Source: PALSA-555 sp963821325 (lineage in GTDB: Bacteria; Actinomycetota; Acidimicrobiia; IMCC26256; PALSA-555). From it: a DNA stretch of 64,000 nucleotides. Position numbers and translations under genes: made by a program. The stretch lies in contig CAWGDC010000006.1 in NCBI GenBank assembly GCA_963821325.1, forward strand, positions 1 to 64,000, in the 5' to 3' direction. How positions within the stretch are numbered: the stretch's first letter is position 1; each line of letters begins with the position of its first letter. The notes beneath the pieces were generated by a model. The model made no database searches and had not been told where the DNA came from. It worked only from the letters and a program-made list of their open reading frames with translations. Of the stretch, positions 51,436 through 61,933 are shown piece by piece.

Positions 51436-53055
51436 GTGGCGGTCACCTTCTCGATCATCACGCCGGTGTACGAGCCACCGGCCGACGTCCTGCGAGCCAC
51501 GATCGAGTCGGTGCTGGCACAGCGCTTCCCGCATTGGGAGCTCTGCCTGGTCGACGACGCGTCGCCCTCCCCCGACGCCTGGCGGATCCTGCAGCGCTAC
51601 GCGGCCTCGGACCCTCGCATTCGGATCGCCCGCCGAGCCGAGAACGGTGGGATCTCCCGAACGTCCAACGACGCCCTTGCCCTGGCCACCGGTGAGTTCG
51701 TCGCCTTCCTCGACCATGACGACGTCCTCGTTGAGGACGCCCTGGACCTCCTGCACCAGGCGTTCATGGAGCACGGGCCGGTGGACTTCGCCTACAGCGA
51801 TGAGGCCAAGCTCTGGCCCGACGGTCGGCTGTGGATGCCCTTCTACAAGCCGGACTGGTCACCGGAGCGGATGCGGTCCCAGATGTACACCGGCCATCTC
51901 AGCGTCATGCGCCGGTCCCTGGTCTCGGAGGTGGGCGGCTTCCGGCCCGACTTCGACGGCTCCCAGGACTACGACCTCGTGCTCCGGGTCACGGAACGAA
52001 CCGACCGGATCCTGCACCTCCCCCAGGTGGTGTACCTGTGGCGCACGCTGCCCGGCTCGGCTTCCGGCGACGTCGACGCCAAGCCCTACGCGCTCGAGGC
52101 CGGTCGCCGCGCGATCCAAGAGCACTGCGACCGCGTCGGCATCGACGGGATCGTGGAGGCGCTGCCCCAAGTCGGCTGCTACCGGGTTCGGCGCCGCCTC
52201 AGGGACACGCCACTGGTCTCGATCATCATCCCTACGGCGGGTGCGACCTCCCCCGTGCACGGCATGCCGCGCGTCCACGTCCTCCACGCCGTGGCCTCGG
52301 TGCTGGAACGCTCCACCTACGTCAACGTCGAGCTCGTCGTCGTGGCCGACCGACACACGCCCGACGCAGTGGTCGCCAAGCTCCAGCACCTCGCCGGTCC
52401 CCGGCTCCGGCTCCTCTGGTTCGATGGTCCGTTCAACTTCTCCGCGAAGTGCAACGCCGGCGTCGCCGCCTCCTCGGGCGACCTCGTGATCCTGCTCAAC
52501 GACGACGTCGAGGTCATCACCCCCGACTGGATCGAGGTCCTCGCCGCCCTCGCCCAGGAGCCCGACTGCGGCCTCGTCGGCTGCAAGCTGCTCTTCGCTG
52601 ACGGGACGTTGCAGCACGGGGGTCACGTCTACGGGGAAGGGAACATGTCCCACGCCTACGTCTCCTATCCGGGCGACGAGCCGGGCGAGGCCAACATGCT
52701 CATGATCGAACGCGAGTGCCCCGGGGTCACCGCGGCGTGCGCCGCGCTCCGCCGAGACGTGTGGGAGCGGGTCGGCGGCATGTGCGAGCAGCTCCCGACG
52801 AACTTCAACGATGTCGACCTGAGCCTGAAGGTCCGTCACGTGGGTCTGCGGGTGGTGTGGACGCCGCACGCACTGCTGTTCCACTTCGAGTCGATGACCC
52901 GAGCACACGAGGTCTCGAACGCCGAGACGGAGTTCGTGCTGCGCCGCTGGTCCAGCGTCTTGGCGCACGACCGCTACTTCAACCCCAACCTCGACCCAGG
53001 CCGCAGTGACTGGGTCGTGCGAACCCCCCCGGAGCTTTGGGTCCACGGCGCGTGA
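51436..53055 (+). CDS. Two-domain GT2 glycosyltransferase
   Basis: GTG 51436 gives 539 residues. Two GT-A/GT2 domains in tandem: domain 1 (about 1-250) starts VTFSIITPVYEPPADVLRAT, with CLVDDASPSPDAW and the metal-binding LDHDD in VAFLDHDDVLVEDALDLLHQ; domain 2 (about 255-510) starts PLVSIIIPTAGATSPV, with VVVADRHTPDA, LNDDVEVITPDWIE (DxD-like) and 'MCEQLPTNFNDVDLSLKVRH'. This is the layout of rhamnan/galactan-type synthases that extend surface polysaccharides. Six bases separate it from the preceding gene, so both belong with the GT4 operon. No membrane helices, so it acts at the cytoplasmic face. Confidence 0.92.
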   Translation: MAVTFSIITPVYEPPADVLRATIESVLAQRFPHWELCLVDDASPSPDAWRILQRYAASDPRIRIARRAENGGISRTSNDALALATGEFVAFLDHDDVLVEDALDLLHQAFMEHGPVDFAYSDEAKLWPDGRLWMPFYKPDWSPERMRSQMYTGHLSVMRRSLVSEVGGFRPDFDGSQDYDLVLRVTERTDRILHLPQVVYLWRTLPGSASGDVDAKPYALEAGRRAIQEHCDRVGIDGIVEALPQVGCYRVRRRLRDTPLVSIIIPTAGATSPVHGMPRVHVLHAVASVLERSTYVNVELVVVADRHTPDAVVAKLQHLAGPRLRLLWFDGPFNFSAKCNAGVAASSGDLVILLNDDVEVITPDWIEVLAALAQEPDCGLVGCKLLFADGTLQHGGHVYGEGNMSHAYVSYPGDEPGEANMLMIERECPGVTAACAALRRDVWERVGGMCEQLPTNFNDVDLSLKVRHVGLRVVWTPHALLFHFESMTRAHEVSNAETEFVLRRWSSVLAHDRYFNPNLDPGRSDWVVRTPPELWVHGA

Positions 53056-53410
53056 TCCGGATCGACCACGGCGGCCACTGGTCGACCGCGTGAGGGAGCA
53101 CGTGCTCCCTCGGTGGACCGCAAACGACCCACCGACCTGACCCCGCCGAGATCATCGACCGTCATCGACCCTGTGGTCTTGGGCGCGCCCGGCGCCGGCG
53201 CCGCCGAGTTCACGCAACGACGACGAGCAACGCTGGGAGCCCACGCCGAGCCCACCCCGTGGGACGTCGGCGCCAACCCCGTCGGGCTCCCCCGTCACCC
53301 CACCCGGCGACGTGCGAACCCGAGGTGTCCACGGCCGGGTGGCCCCGTGGTCGCGTCGGCTGCGGTGACGCTGGTCGCGACGGCCACCCGGCCCGCCCGT
53401 GCCGACGCTG
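53056..53410. other. Gap after glycosyltransferase operon with palindrome
   Basis: A 20-base perfect palindrome lies at 53092-53111 (see separate entry). The rest has no credible gene. Confidence 0.45.
53092..53111. terminator. 20-base perfect palindrome after the GT2 gene
   Basis: GAGGGAGCACGTGCTCCCTC, 37 bases after the stop at 53055. It could be a terminator for the sigma-glycosyltransferase transcript or a dimeric protein binding site; no T-run follows. Confidence 0.5.
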
Positions 53411-53998
53411 TTACAGCCGGCTCGCGATGCTCTTCGCGAGCTTGGTGAGCGCGGACGTCGAGACCGGCGCCAGCACCTTCTTGTTGTACGTGTACACCCG
53501 GATCGACACCTCGGTGCCCGACTTCACGAAGTCGATCTCGGCCGGCCGCAACGCCGCCGTGTGGGGGGTCACGTAGGCCGCGTCGCCGACCCCGGGGACT
53601 GGCTGGCTCGCCGCCTCGCTCTGCTGAAACACCGCCAGCGGCGGGGCGGGGCGAACGATGGTCACGAAGGCGAAGTTCTGCGGGACGCCCTTCTTCTTGG
53701 CGACGAAGAACTGACAGACCCCCTGCTCGGGGCTCGAGACCGACTTGGTCGTCGTGGCGATCGAACCGCGGAGGATCGACTGGAGCTGACTCGTGGGCAC
53801 CAGCTTGCAGGCGTTGATGCTCCCGGGCGCGGTGGTCGTGCTCGGCGTCGTCGTCGTGGCAGCGTCAGGTCGCGACGGCGTCGCGGCCGCCGCCGCTGAG
53901 CCGCCGGCGAGCGCCAGCGTGCCGGTCAGGAGGGAGGCCACGAGGCCGGCCCAGGGAACCGCCCGCGAGCGCGCGGAAGAACGGGTTGTACGCACCAT
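53411..53998 (-). CDS. Secreted DUF3558-like protein
   Basis: 195 residues from ATG 53998. The basic N-terminus and hydrophobic core (AVPWAGLVASLLTGTLALAG) form a signal peptide; a Thr-rich linker follows. The domain begins INACKLVPTSQLQSILRGSI and has a second Cys in EQGVCQFFVAKKKG, then 'VPGVGDAAYVTPHTAALRPA' and VSIRVYTYNKKVLAPVS. The pair of Cys and 'G--Q-FP-GVGD-A' arrangement fit the DUF3558/DUF5642-type extracytoplasmic family. Function unknown. Confidence 0.72.
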   Translation of the reverse strand: MVRTTRSSARSRAVPWAGLVASLLTGTLALAGGSAAAAATPSRPDAATTTTPSTTTAPGSINACKLVPTSQLQSILRGSIATTTKSVSSPEQGVCQFFVAKKKGVPQNFAFVTIVRPAPPLAVFQQSEAASQPVPGVGDAAYVTPHTAALRPAEIDFVKSGTEVSIRVYTYNKKVLAPVSTSALTKLAKSIASRL

Positions 53999-54449
53999 GG
54001 ACGCAACGTATCGACGGTGAACCGCCGACGTCAACGCGGGGTCCAGCGAGGCACGCGGACGACGGGCGGGCGGCGGGAAGCACCGAGGCGGCGCGCGGTC
54101 GCTCGTCCGGGGTGACGCGCCACCGTGCGCTGAACCGCCGCGGAGGTCGTCCGGTGAGGTGGCACCTGGGCGCGGTTTGGTTTGAGGCGAGGTTCGCGAG
54201 AGCAACGAGGGGAAGGGGTGGCGCGGCCGCCGCGGTCCAGCGGTCGGGACCCTCGAGTCGATCGCGGTCCTCGCGTTCGCGAGCCAATGCCGAGGGTCGG
54301 AGGCCGCGTCGGCGCGGCGCTCGCGGCGTCGGATATCGTCGTGCCCTTCGTCGGGATCTCCCCGAGCGGCGCGCGGGCACGGTTCGACGGACCCGGGTCG
54401 AGCCGCGCTGCCCGACAGCGACCCCTTCCATGAGCGACACAGGACGGCC
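53999..54449. other. Intergenic stretch between divergent genes, nothing recognised
   Basis: 450 bases holding only shadow frames. It should contain the promoters of both flanking genes; I cannot place boxes with confidence. Confidence 0.4.
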
Positions 54450-55037
54450 ATGAACGAGCAGGGGTCCCCGGGCTGGTATCCGGACCCGGATGATCGGAGG
54501 AGCCGGCGGTACTGGGATGGCCGCGCGTGGACGGACCAGGGCGCAGCGACGCCCGTCCAGCCGACCGGCTCATCGTCACGCCCGACCGGCCGGCAGAGCC
54601 GGGCCGACATCCAACGGTCGAGGCGTCAGGGCCCGCCGCGCCGGTGGGTGCTCGCCGCCATCGTCGTCCTCGTGGTGGTCGGCGTCGGCGCGTGGTTGGC
54701 CCTTCGAGGCGGCGGCGGCGGAAGCGCCAAGACCGGATCGACGGCGGTCGTGCCGAACCCGACGCTCTCCCCGGCCGCGCTCAACGCCGACCAGGTGGCC
54801 CACGCGATCACGACGGCGCAGTACAACAGCGTCGCGCTCGGGACCAGCGAAGGAGCCGTGGTGAAGATGCTCGGGAAGCCGCCCCAGGATCCCGAGGACT
54901 ACGTCAGCAACGGCGTGCTCAAGCAGACCGACCTCAAGACAGCCTGTCTCTACTACAACAAGAGCGGCGCCAGTTTCGGGTCCGGCTTCCGATTCTGCTT
55001 CACGAACCTGGCGCTCGCGAACAAGACGGCCTTCTAA
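54450..55037 (+). CDS. DUF2510 membrane protein with periplasmic domain
   Basis: 195 residues from ATG 54450. N-terminal DUF2510: SPGWYPDPDDRRSRRYWDGR then AWTDQ. Arg-rich linker, single transmembrane helix (WVLAAIVVLVVVGVGAWLAL, about residues 67-86), Gly-rich spacer and an exported domain of about 100 residues with 'AQYNSVALGTSEGAVVKMLG', a SmpA/BamE-like pattern (G-s-vv--lG-P), and a Cys pair in TACLYYNKSG and RFCFTN. The family is common in actinobacteria, role unknown. Ends 10 bases before the next CWB2 gene, so probably co-transcribed. Confidence 0.85.
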   Translation: MNEQGSPGWYPDPDDRRSRRYWDGRAWTDQGAATPVQPTGSSSRPTGRQSRADIQRSRRQGPPRRWVLAAIVVLVVVGVGAWLALRGGGGGSAKTGSTAVVPNPTLSPAALNADQVAHAITTAQYNSVALGTSEGAVVKMLGKPPQDPEDYVSNGVLKQTDLKTACLYYNKSGASFGSGFRFCFTNLALANKTAF

Positions 55038-55047
55038 GCCCGGACCC

Positions 55048-56754
55048 ATGCGCTCGGCTGGCCCGACGCCGGGCTCGACGACGAGTTGGTGTCGGGTCGT
55101 CGCGTTCGTCGGGACGGTGTCACTGGGTCTCGCGTCGCTGGTCGGTGTGCTCGGCGTGACGCCGGCGGGCGCGAGTGTCGGGCCGCCCGATCACCTGGCC
55201 TTCACCCCCCAGCCCGGCGACGGCACGGCGGGCAGCCTCCTCACCGCCCAGCCGAAGGTATCCGTGGAGGACAGCAGCGACAACGTCGTCACGACGGACA
55301 CCACGACGGTCGTGACCCTGTCCCTCACGACCGGCCCCGGGACGCTGACCTGCCCGACGAGCACGCTGATCGTGACCGTCTCGGCGGGCGTCGCCACCTT
55401 CGCCGGCTGCACGATCGACACGGCCCACACCGGCGACGTGCTCACGGCGACCGCGTCGGGAAGCCCGTCGGTCACGGCCTCGACCGTGACGAGCAGCCCG
55501 TTCAACGTGTCCGACACCACGGCGACGCAGCTGGCCTTCACGACCCAGCCCGGCAACGGCGTCGCGGACCGGACCCTGGTGCGCCAGCCGGCGGTCTCGT
55601 TGCAGGACGCAGCCGGCCGACTCGTCACGACCGACACCGCGCCGATCTCGTTGTTCATCACCCTCGGGACGGGCGCGGCGGGGGCGGTCCTGTCCTGTGA
55701 CCGCAACACGGTCGACGCGGTGGCGGGCGTGGCGAGCTTCAGCGGCTGTGCGATCGACGAGGCCGCCACGGGCTACACGCTCACGGCGCTGGCCGGGGGC
55801 CCGCTGACGGCGACGAGCAGGGCCTTTGACGTCTCGCCCGCGACGACGCCGCTCCCGATCCGGATCTTTGGTGCCGACGCCGTCGGGACGTCGATCAAGG
55901 TGTCGCAGGCCGCGTTCCCGAAGAGCGGCTCGGCGGCCGCGGTGGTGTTGGCCCGCTCGGACTTCTTCTCCGACGCGCTGGCCGGCGGTCCGCTGGCCGC
56001 CGACGTCGGCGGGCCGCTGCTCATCACCCCCGGCACCCCAGTCAGCTCGAGCCTGGACCCGCAGGTGCTGGCCGAGATTGAACGGGTCTTGCCGACCGGC
56101 AAGACCGTCTACCTCTTGGGTGGCATGTTGGCCTTGAGCTCCAGCATCGACGCCACGCTCGCCGACGCGGGCTACCCGGTGCAGCGTGTCGCCGGCGCCA
56201 ACGAGTTCGACACCGCGGTCGCGATCGCCGACCAGCTCGGGGACCCCTCCACGATCTTCGAGGCCACCGGGCTGAACTTCCCCGACGCGCTCTCCGCGGT
56301 CCCCGCCGCGATCCAGACCGGCGGGGCGATCGTGTTGACCAACGGCACCACCCAGGCCCCCGAGACGGCCGCCTTCCTGACCGAACACCCGCCGAGCACG
56401 CGCTACGTGGTCGGCGGGCCCGTCGCCGCCTACCAGGACCCCGCCGCCACCCCGGTCTGGGGCGCGGACGAGTTCGGCACCTCGGCCGCGGTCGCCACCC
56501 AGTTCTTCGCGAAGGCCAGCAGCTTTGGGGTCGCCACCGCGCTGAACTACCCCGACGCGCTCTCCGGCGGGGTGTTCATGGCCACCGGCGAGCGCCTCGG
56601 ACCGGTCCTGCTCGTCAACCCCGACCTCCCACTCCCCCCGACGATCGCCACCTACCTCGGGACACTCGCAGTCGGCACCCAGGGTTACGTCTTCGGCGGG
56701 CCCCTCGCCGTCGCCGGCGACATCGACGCCGCCGTCCAAGCCGCCGTCGGCTAA
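55048..56754 (+). CDS. CWB2-repeat surface protein with Ig-like repeats (distinct from copies 1-3)
   Basis: 568 residues from ATG 55048. A signal peptide (VVAFVGTVSLGLASLVGVLG to about TPAGA, residue 42) is followed by two Ig-like beta repeats of about 100 residues each, starting DHLAFTPQPGDGTAGSLLTA and TQLAFTTQPGNGVADRTLVR, both with an internal Cys pair. The C-terminal third has three CWB2 units: VVLARSDFFSDALAGGPLAA with VYLLGGMLALSSSI; IFEATGLNFPDALSAVPAAI with YVVGGPVAAY; and VATALNYPDALSGGVFMATG with YVFGGPLAVA. The clean [A/G]-x-[N/D]-[F/W]-[P/x]-DAL motif is canonical here. It shares the anchor type but not the N-terminal part with the 861-residue family. Confidence 0.9.
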   Translation: MRSAGPTPGSTTSWCRVVAFVGTVSLGLASLVGVLGVTPAGASVGPPDHLAFTPQPGDGTAGSLLTAQPKVSVEDSSDNVVTTDTTTVVTLSLTTGPGTLTCPTSTLIVTVSAGVATFAGCTIDTAHTGDVLTATASGSPSVTASTVTSSPFNVSDTTATQLAFTTQPGNGVADRTLVRQPAVSLQDAAGRLVTTDTAPISLFITLGTGAAGAVLSCDRNTVDAVAGVASFSGCAIDEAATGYTLTALAGGPLTATSRAFDVSPATTPLPIRIFGADAVGTSIKVSQAAFPKSGSAAAVVLARSDFFSDALAGGPLAADVGGPLLITPGTPVSSSLDPQVLAEIERVLPTGKTVYLLGGMLALSSSIDATLADAGYPVQRVAGANEFDTAVAIADQLGDPSTIFEATGLNFPDALSAVPAAIQTGGAIVLTNGTTQAPETAAFLTEHPPSTRYVVGGPVAAYQDPAATPVWGADEFGTSAAVATQFFAKASSFGVATALNYPDALSGGVFMATGERLGPVLLVNPDLPLPPTIATYLGTLAVGTQGYVFGGPLAVAGDIDAAVQAAVG

Positions 56755-57475
56755 CCGGGCCCGACATCCCGGCTGCCACCAGGGCGGCCGGCCTCGAGGC
56801 ACGCTCACCGTGCGGTGCTCGCGCACCGCGTCTCGCCCGCCCGACGCCGAACCGTCCGCGCAGCACGCCCTCAGACCGGGTGCCGATCCCATGAGGGACG
56901 CTCCGGGGATGGGTACGGGCAAGCCATCACCTGACGAGCAACGCGCGGTGGTCGCAGCAGCACTTCCAGCGCGTGATCCACACCAGCGTCCGAAGGGAGC
57001 CGACCTCCCGCGCGCGCCGATCCGCTCCTGGTGAAACCGCATCCGAGCACGAAGGCCGCGTGGGGCGCACGGGTGTCGGTCGTAACATCGGCAGAGCCCG
57101 CCATTTTGGTAGCCTCCCTGACCTTCCGTTCGAAGTGTGGAGACATCGGCTCGTCGGAGTGGCATGTCTTGCGCACGTAGAGCACTGCGATCTGCGGCGC
57201 CGGGAGGTGGCGGTGCGGATCGTCCGGGAGACGACCGGATGCATCGGGAGGTCGTCGTGCTGCCGATGCCGCGCGAGGTGCGAAGCGATCGATGCTCACG
57301 CAACACAGGACCCTCCACGACGTGGGGGAGAGCCCACTGGCGCGCCCCGGCCCCCAGTTCGGGTCCCCGAGATCGGTCCGTACGGGACGGGGATTGCTCA
57401 GCGGTGGGATGCGGGGGCGGTCGGCTGCGATCAAGCTGAGCCTCCACGCCGGCCAACGCGGCCGTTGATGTCCGC
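56755..57475. other. Gap with possible IS3 orfA trace
   Basis: About 720 bases. A plus-strand frame near 57195 reads LRRREVAVRIVRETTGCIGR, resembling the IS3 orfA helix-turn-helix (FREGAVRIVRETGK). The rest is shadow frames. Weak evidence only. Confidence 0.35.
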
Positions 57476-59095
57476 GTGATGTCAGTGAAGCCGGGCGGGT
57501 TGGAGCTCTCCAACCACCCAGATGCGTCGGTCGATCCACGATCCGACGGTCACGTGACGCCTGACCGGCGCCGGGCATTCCTCGTCTGCGCGGTCGTCAG
57601 CGTGGTGCTCGCGGGCGTCTTCCTGCGCTTCTGGACGCGTTCAGCGCTGTGGCTCGACGAGGTGCAGTCGGTCAACATCGCACGGCTCCCGCTCAACAAG
57701 CTCGTCGGCGGGTTGCGCCAGGACGGTTCGCCACCGCTCTACTACCTGCTGCTCCACCTCTGGGAGCAGGTCTTCGGCGTCGGCAACGCGGCCGTGCGGA
57801 CGTTGTCGGGCGTGTTTGGGCTGGCAACGCTCGTGCTCGCCTGGTTCGCCGGGCGCCGTATCGGCGGCGACCGCGTCGCGTGGATCACGCTGCTGGTGTT
57901 CGCGTCGTCGCCCTATGCGATCCGTTTCGCCACCGAAGCGCGCATGTTCTCCCTGGTGATGATGCTCGTGCTGGCGGGCTACCTGGCACTCCGTCGAGTT
58001 CTCGAGCAGCCGTCTCGCTGGCGGGTCCTGGTCCTGGCCGTGGTCACGGCGCTGCTCCTCTACACCCACTACTGGACGTTCTTTCTCGTCGTCCCCGTCG
58101 GTGTGGGCCTCATCGTGCTCGCGGTGCGCACTCGAGGCACGCCGAAGGCGCGGCCGGTTCGTGGCGCGCTGCTCGCGCTCGTCCTCGGCGCGGCCGCGTT
58201 CTTCCCGTGGGTGCCGGTGTTGTGGTATCAGCTGCAGCACACGGGAACACCGTGGGGGAACCCGGCCCCACCGTGGTATGGGCTCGGGACGGCCTACGCG
58301 AACTTCATCGGCTCGTTCGGCGGCGAGTACCACGGCGAATCGTTTCTCCTGCTTCCGATCCTGTTCGTGCTGCCACTCTTCGCCGTGTTCGGCCGTGCGC
58401 TCGACGGGCACCGCATCGAGTGGGACCTCCGCACCCGCCCGGCGGTGCGGTGGGAGGCGGCCGCCGGCTACGGGTCGCTCGTGCTCGGTCTGAGCGGCGC
58501 ATACCTCGCGGGTTCGGCGTTCCAGGGCCGGTACGCCGCAATGGCCTTCCCGCTCATCTTGTTGGTGGTCGCGTTCGGCTTCACCGTCTTCACCGACCAT
58601 GCCGTCCAGATCGGTGCCGTCGCCATCGTCGTGGCGCTCGGCCTGGCCGGCGGTGTCCGCAACGGGCTCGACCAACGGACCCAGGCCATGCAGGTCGCCC
58701 AGGTGATCCGCGTCCACAGCCGGCCCGGTGACGTCGTCGCCTACTGCCCCGACCAGGTCGGCCCCGACACCAACCGGCTGCTGGAGAGCGTCTCTGGGCT
58801 GCGCCAGCTGACGTTCCCGACCGGGGGCCCGCCCCTCCGGGTGGATTGGGTCGACTATCGGGGCCGGATGCGGCGCGCCAAACCGGTGGGCTTTGTCGAT
58901 CGAGTCCTCGGCGCCACCAGCCCGGGACAGCGCATCTGGCTCGTCTACGCGTACAACTACCTCGGCCTGGAGGGAAAGTGCGAGCACGTCGTCGCGCTCC
59001 TCGGTTCCCAAGCCGCACCGTCGAGAATGTGGGTTGCGCCCAGCTCGGGCAGGTACAACGAATCGATGGGTCTCATCGAGTTCACGGGCCGGTAG
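57476..59095 (+). CDS. GT39-like membrane glycosyltransferase
   Basis: GTG 57476 or ATG 57479; up to 539 residues. About 11 transmembrane helices, the first at residues 37-53 (LVCAVVSVVLAGVFLRF). The first outside loop carries the family's catalytic signature: SALWLDEVQSVNIARLPLNK, with the Asp-Glu pair (compare R--W-DE in ArnT/PMT enzymes), then SPPLYYLLLHLWEQVFGVGN. Helix-rich core with YLALRRVLEQ and LLLYTHYWTFFLV. A soluble C-terminal segment follows (about 420-539). This type uses polyprenyl-phosphate sugars outside the membrane. The acceptor may be one of the many surface proteins here; that is inference. Confidence 0.85.
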   Translation: MMSVKPGGLELSNHPDASVDPRSDGHVTPDRRRAFLVCAVVSVVLAGVFLRFWTRSALWLDEVQSVNIARLPLNKLVGGLRQDGSPPLYYLLLHLWEQVFGVGNAAVRTLSGVFGLATLVLAWFAGRRIGGDRVAWITLLVFASSPYAIRFATEARMFSLVMMLVLAGYLALRRVLEQPSRWRVLVLAVVTALLLYTHYWTFFLVVPVGVGLIVLAVRTRGTPKARPVRGALLALVLGAAAFFPWVPVLWYQLQHTGTPWGNPAPPWYGLGTAYANFIGSFGGEYHGESFLLLPILFVLPLFAVFGRALDGHRIEWDLRTRPAVRWEAAAGYGSLVLGLSGAYLAGSAFQGRYAAMAFPLILLVVAFGFTVFTDHAVQIGAVAIVVALGLAGGVRNGLDQRTQAMQVAQVIRVHSRPGDVVAYCPDQVGPDTNRLLESVSGLRQLTFPTGGPPLRVDWVDYRGRMRRAKPVGFVDRVLGATSPGQRIWLVYAYNYLGLEGKCEHVVALLGSQAAPSRMWVAPSSGRYNESMGLIEFTGR

Positions 59096-59339
59096 CCACC
59101 TGCCCGGCATTCGAAGGAGGGCCCGATGAGGATCCTCCGATCCGCTCGAAGGGTTGACGTCCCGTGAAGTGATGGATCGGCTGGGTCCCTCCGCGAGGAG
59201 CCACCATGGGTGACCCTCGGCGTGATCCGACCGAGAGGGTTCGGCCAGCCGGCGAGCCCGCCGGGGGTCGAGGCCTCCCGCACCTTCACGGAGGATTCGA
59301 CCCCCGCGACCGCGCGGGATGCGGTGCTCAATCCTCAGG

Positions 59340-61843
59340 TCACACCTCGCGTCGGGGCCAGGTCGTCGCGGCGACGAGCGCGAGGACTCCGAGGAGCACG
59401 ATGAGCGACGCGACCGCGAGGATCGTGCCCCACGTGACCGTCGTCGGCTCATACGTCAGGTGCACGACGTGGACGCCCGCCGGGACTCGTACCGTCTGGA
59501 ACGCGACATCGGCACGGTGCAGCGTGACGGCACGCCCGTCCACGCTCGCCTTCCAGCCTGGAGCCCAGGCCTCTCGGATCACGAGCCAAGCCGACGTCGC
59601 CGTACGCGTTCTGACCAGCGCGCTCGTGGTGCCGTGGGCGAGCACATCGACGCTGGCTCCGACGAGTGGTCGGCCGGTGGATGGCCCCAGCGGGGCGGGG
59701 TCCGCGGGACGGTAGGTCGATGGGTCGACGACCACGACGCTCCCAGGATCGAACGAGCAGCTGCTCACCGCCCGGAGTGCGTCCCGGTCTCCAGGGGCGG
59801 CAACGCTCGGGCCCACCAGTTGGAAGTGCGAGGCTCCGGGCACGGCGTAGTAGGGGACGCCGTCGATGGACCCGGACGGGGCGAGGCCTCCGCTGCTCGG
59901 TCGCGACCACCTCCCCGTCCCGCCGACGACCCACTGCACGCCGAAGAGGTTGAGCCCGTTGGCGCATCGCGGCATCTGCTCGATGTACGGCTTGGCCGCC
60001 CCGAAGACCTTGCGGTACAGGTCGTCGTGCCAGCGCAGGCCGATCGCGTCGTAGGAACCAACGTCATACACGTGGAACCACAGGCCAGTGGACGCGGGAG
60101 GGAAGGAGCCTGCCGCGAACAGCGCCTCGTTCGAGCCGACGACCGACTGGAGTTGGTGCAGGGCCGGCGTCTGCGGATAGACGACCGCGGTGGTGACGGT
60201 CGGGTTGTAGGAGCGCATGGCGAGACCGTTGGACGCGAACGCCAGGAAGGCGACCAGGACCGCCGCGGCGCCCCACAGCACCGAGCCTCGGTGGGACACC
60301 GCGAACGCGGCCAAGACCACTACGAAGCCGGCGGCCACGGCCGCCTCGGTCGTGAGGTGGTCGTGCACCAGGCGCAGCGCGGTCGCGGTGTTCGTCGAAT
60401 TGCCGGGAAGCCGGCTGACGACGCCGCGCAGGTGGGCGGCCAGCACCAGCATGAGCGCGCCGACGCCGACGAACGACGCCACCGCCCACAGGACCGAAGC
60501 CGAGGCCTGGCGCCGGCCGGCACCCCGGGCCGAGCGGGTCACCCAGTCGGTGCCGAGGGCGGCGAGGATGGCGAGCCCGAGAAGCTGAACGTCCTGGCTG
60601 CGGTTCAGGCCGGCACTGCCCACGAGGGGCACGTGGTGCCACAGGAGCCCGGCCCAGCGGGTGTAGAGCAACACCGAGCCGACGGCCACGGCCCCCGCGC
60701 CGAACCACGGGAGCACGTCCCGTCGTCGACGCCAGCATGCGGCCAGGCCGAGGGGAACGAGGCCCAGGGCCAGGAGTCCGATGCTGTTCCCGTCGACCTC
60801 GGCGTAGTTGATCTGGGGGGCGTGGCGGGCAAAGAAGGCCTGGTCCTGATACGGCAAGTGGGGGCCGCCGAAGAGGTTGGGGAACGCCATCATCGGCACC
60901 GTGTCGGGGAGGAACCCGGCGACCGAGGCCGATGGATTCGTGCGCAAGGTGTAGGGACGCGCGCCTTCGCCCACGTACTGGGCGAACGGCAGCAGCTGCA
61001 TGGCCGAGAGCCCGAGACCGAGCGCCGCGGCCCCGGCGAGACGGGCGGCCCAGCCAAGCGTTGCTCGCCACCCGTGCCACTCGAGGCACAGTGCGACCGC
61101 CGCATAGCCGCCGAGGAGCAGCGCGTCGAAGATGAGCGTCTCGGGATGGCCGCTCAGCACCATCGCCGCCAGCACCACGGCCAGGCCGCAGAGCGCGAGC
61201 GTTCGGCGGCGACGAGCACCGGGGGCCGCGCCGCGATGGTCGAGCGCGACCCGGATGCACCACAGCCCAACCGGCAGGCAGGCGGACACGCTCACTTGCG
61301 TCTGGTAGTTGAGCCAGACCAGGTGATAGCCGGCGTACGCGAAGACGACGCCCCCCACCACCGCGGCGAGCTCGCCGAGCCGGTGGCGGGCGAGGAACAA
61401 GAAGGTGAAGAACCCAAGGAGCCACAGCCGGGCGAGCGCCGCGGCGAGCAGAGCGAGGCGAAACCCGACGACGTAGAAGATGAAGGTGAACGGAGAGAGC
61501 ACCACCGTCTGGTTGTCGGCCAGGTACGGCTGGCCGTTCCCGTTGTAGGGGTTCCAGGTTGCGAGGTGGCCGGCGCGGCTTGCTCGACGTCGTAGTGCAA
61601 GAAGGGGGCGAAATCGAAGTAGACATCCGACTCGAGCATGTTCTTCACCGTCGGAGGACGAGTCGGGGCTCGCGTGATCGGGTACAGCTGACCCAGGTCC
61701 GATGGCAAGTTCCAGCCGCCGTGGACGAGTGGCGACCACAACTCCACCGCTGCCAGACCAAGAAAGAGGGACGCGACGAGCAACCGGCGCCGAACGAACG
61801 GTGAAACGGCTTCTTGCCAGCGGCGACGCGGCGCAGCCGTCAC
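59340..61843 (-). CDS. YfhO-family multi-pass membrane protein, one-base frame break
   Basis: About 835 residues from GTG 61843 (other possible starts up to TTG 61864). N-terminal membrane segment LLVASLFLGLAAVELWSPLV, followed by VHGGWNLPSDLGQLYP and PFLHYDVEQ; then the frame changes. Adding one base at about 61573 joins GHLATWNPYNGNGQPYLADN, a YfhO hallmark (WN-Y---G-P--). About 12 further helices, then a beta-rich outer domain (about 590-790) that contains REAWAPGWKASVDGRAVTLH and ends with VHVVHLTYEPTTV, the typical C-terminus before the last helix. YfhO proteins take part in polymer/teichoic-acid glycosylation in Firmicutes; role here unknown. Confidence 0.85.
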
Positions 61844-61933
61844 ACCACGCCTCTCATCGATCAAGATCGCAGGCTATGCGGCCGTCGCGCCGAGGACCGG
61901 CGCGACGCACCGGCCCTGCCCTGCGGTTCCGTC

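Noticed and set aside
53999..54449. Small plus-strand frame at 54182-54433
   Set aside because: No ribosome site, shadow-like composition and no recognisable family.
57100..57300. Full IS element in the gap 56755-57475
   Set aside because: Only a short orfA-like stretch is visible; no integrase core found on either strand.
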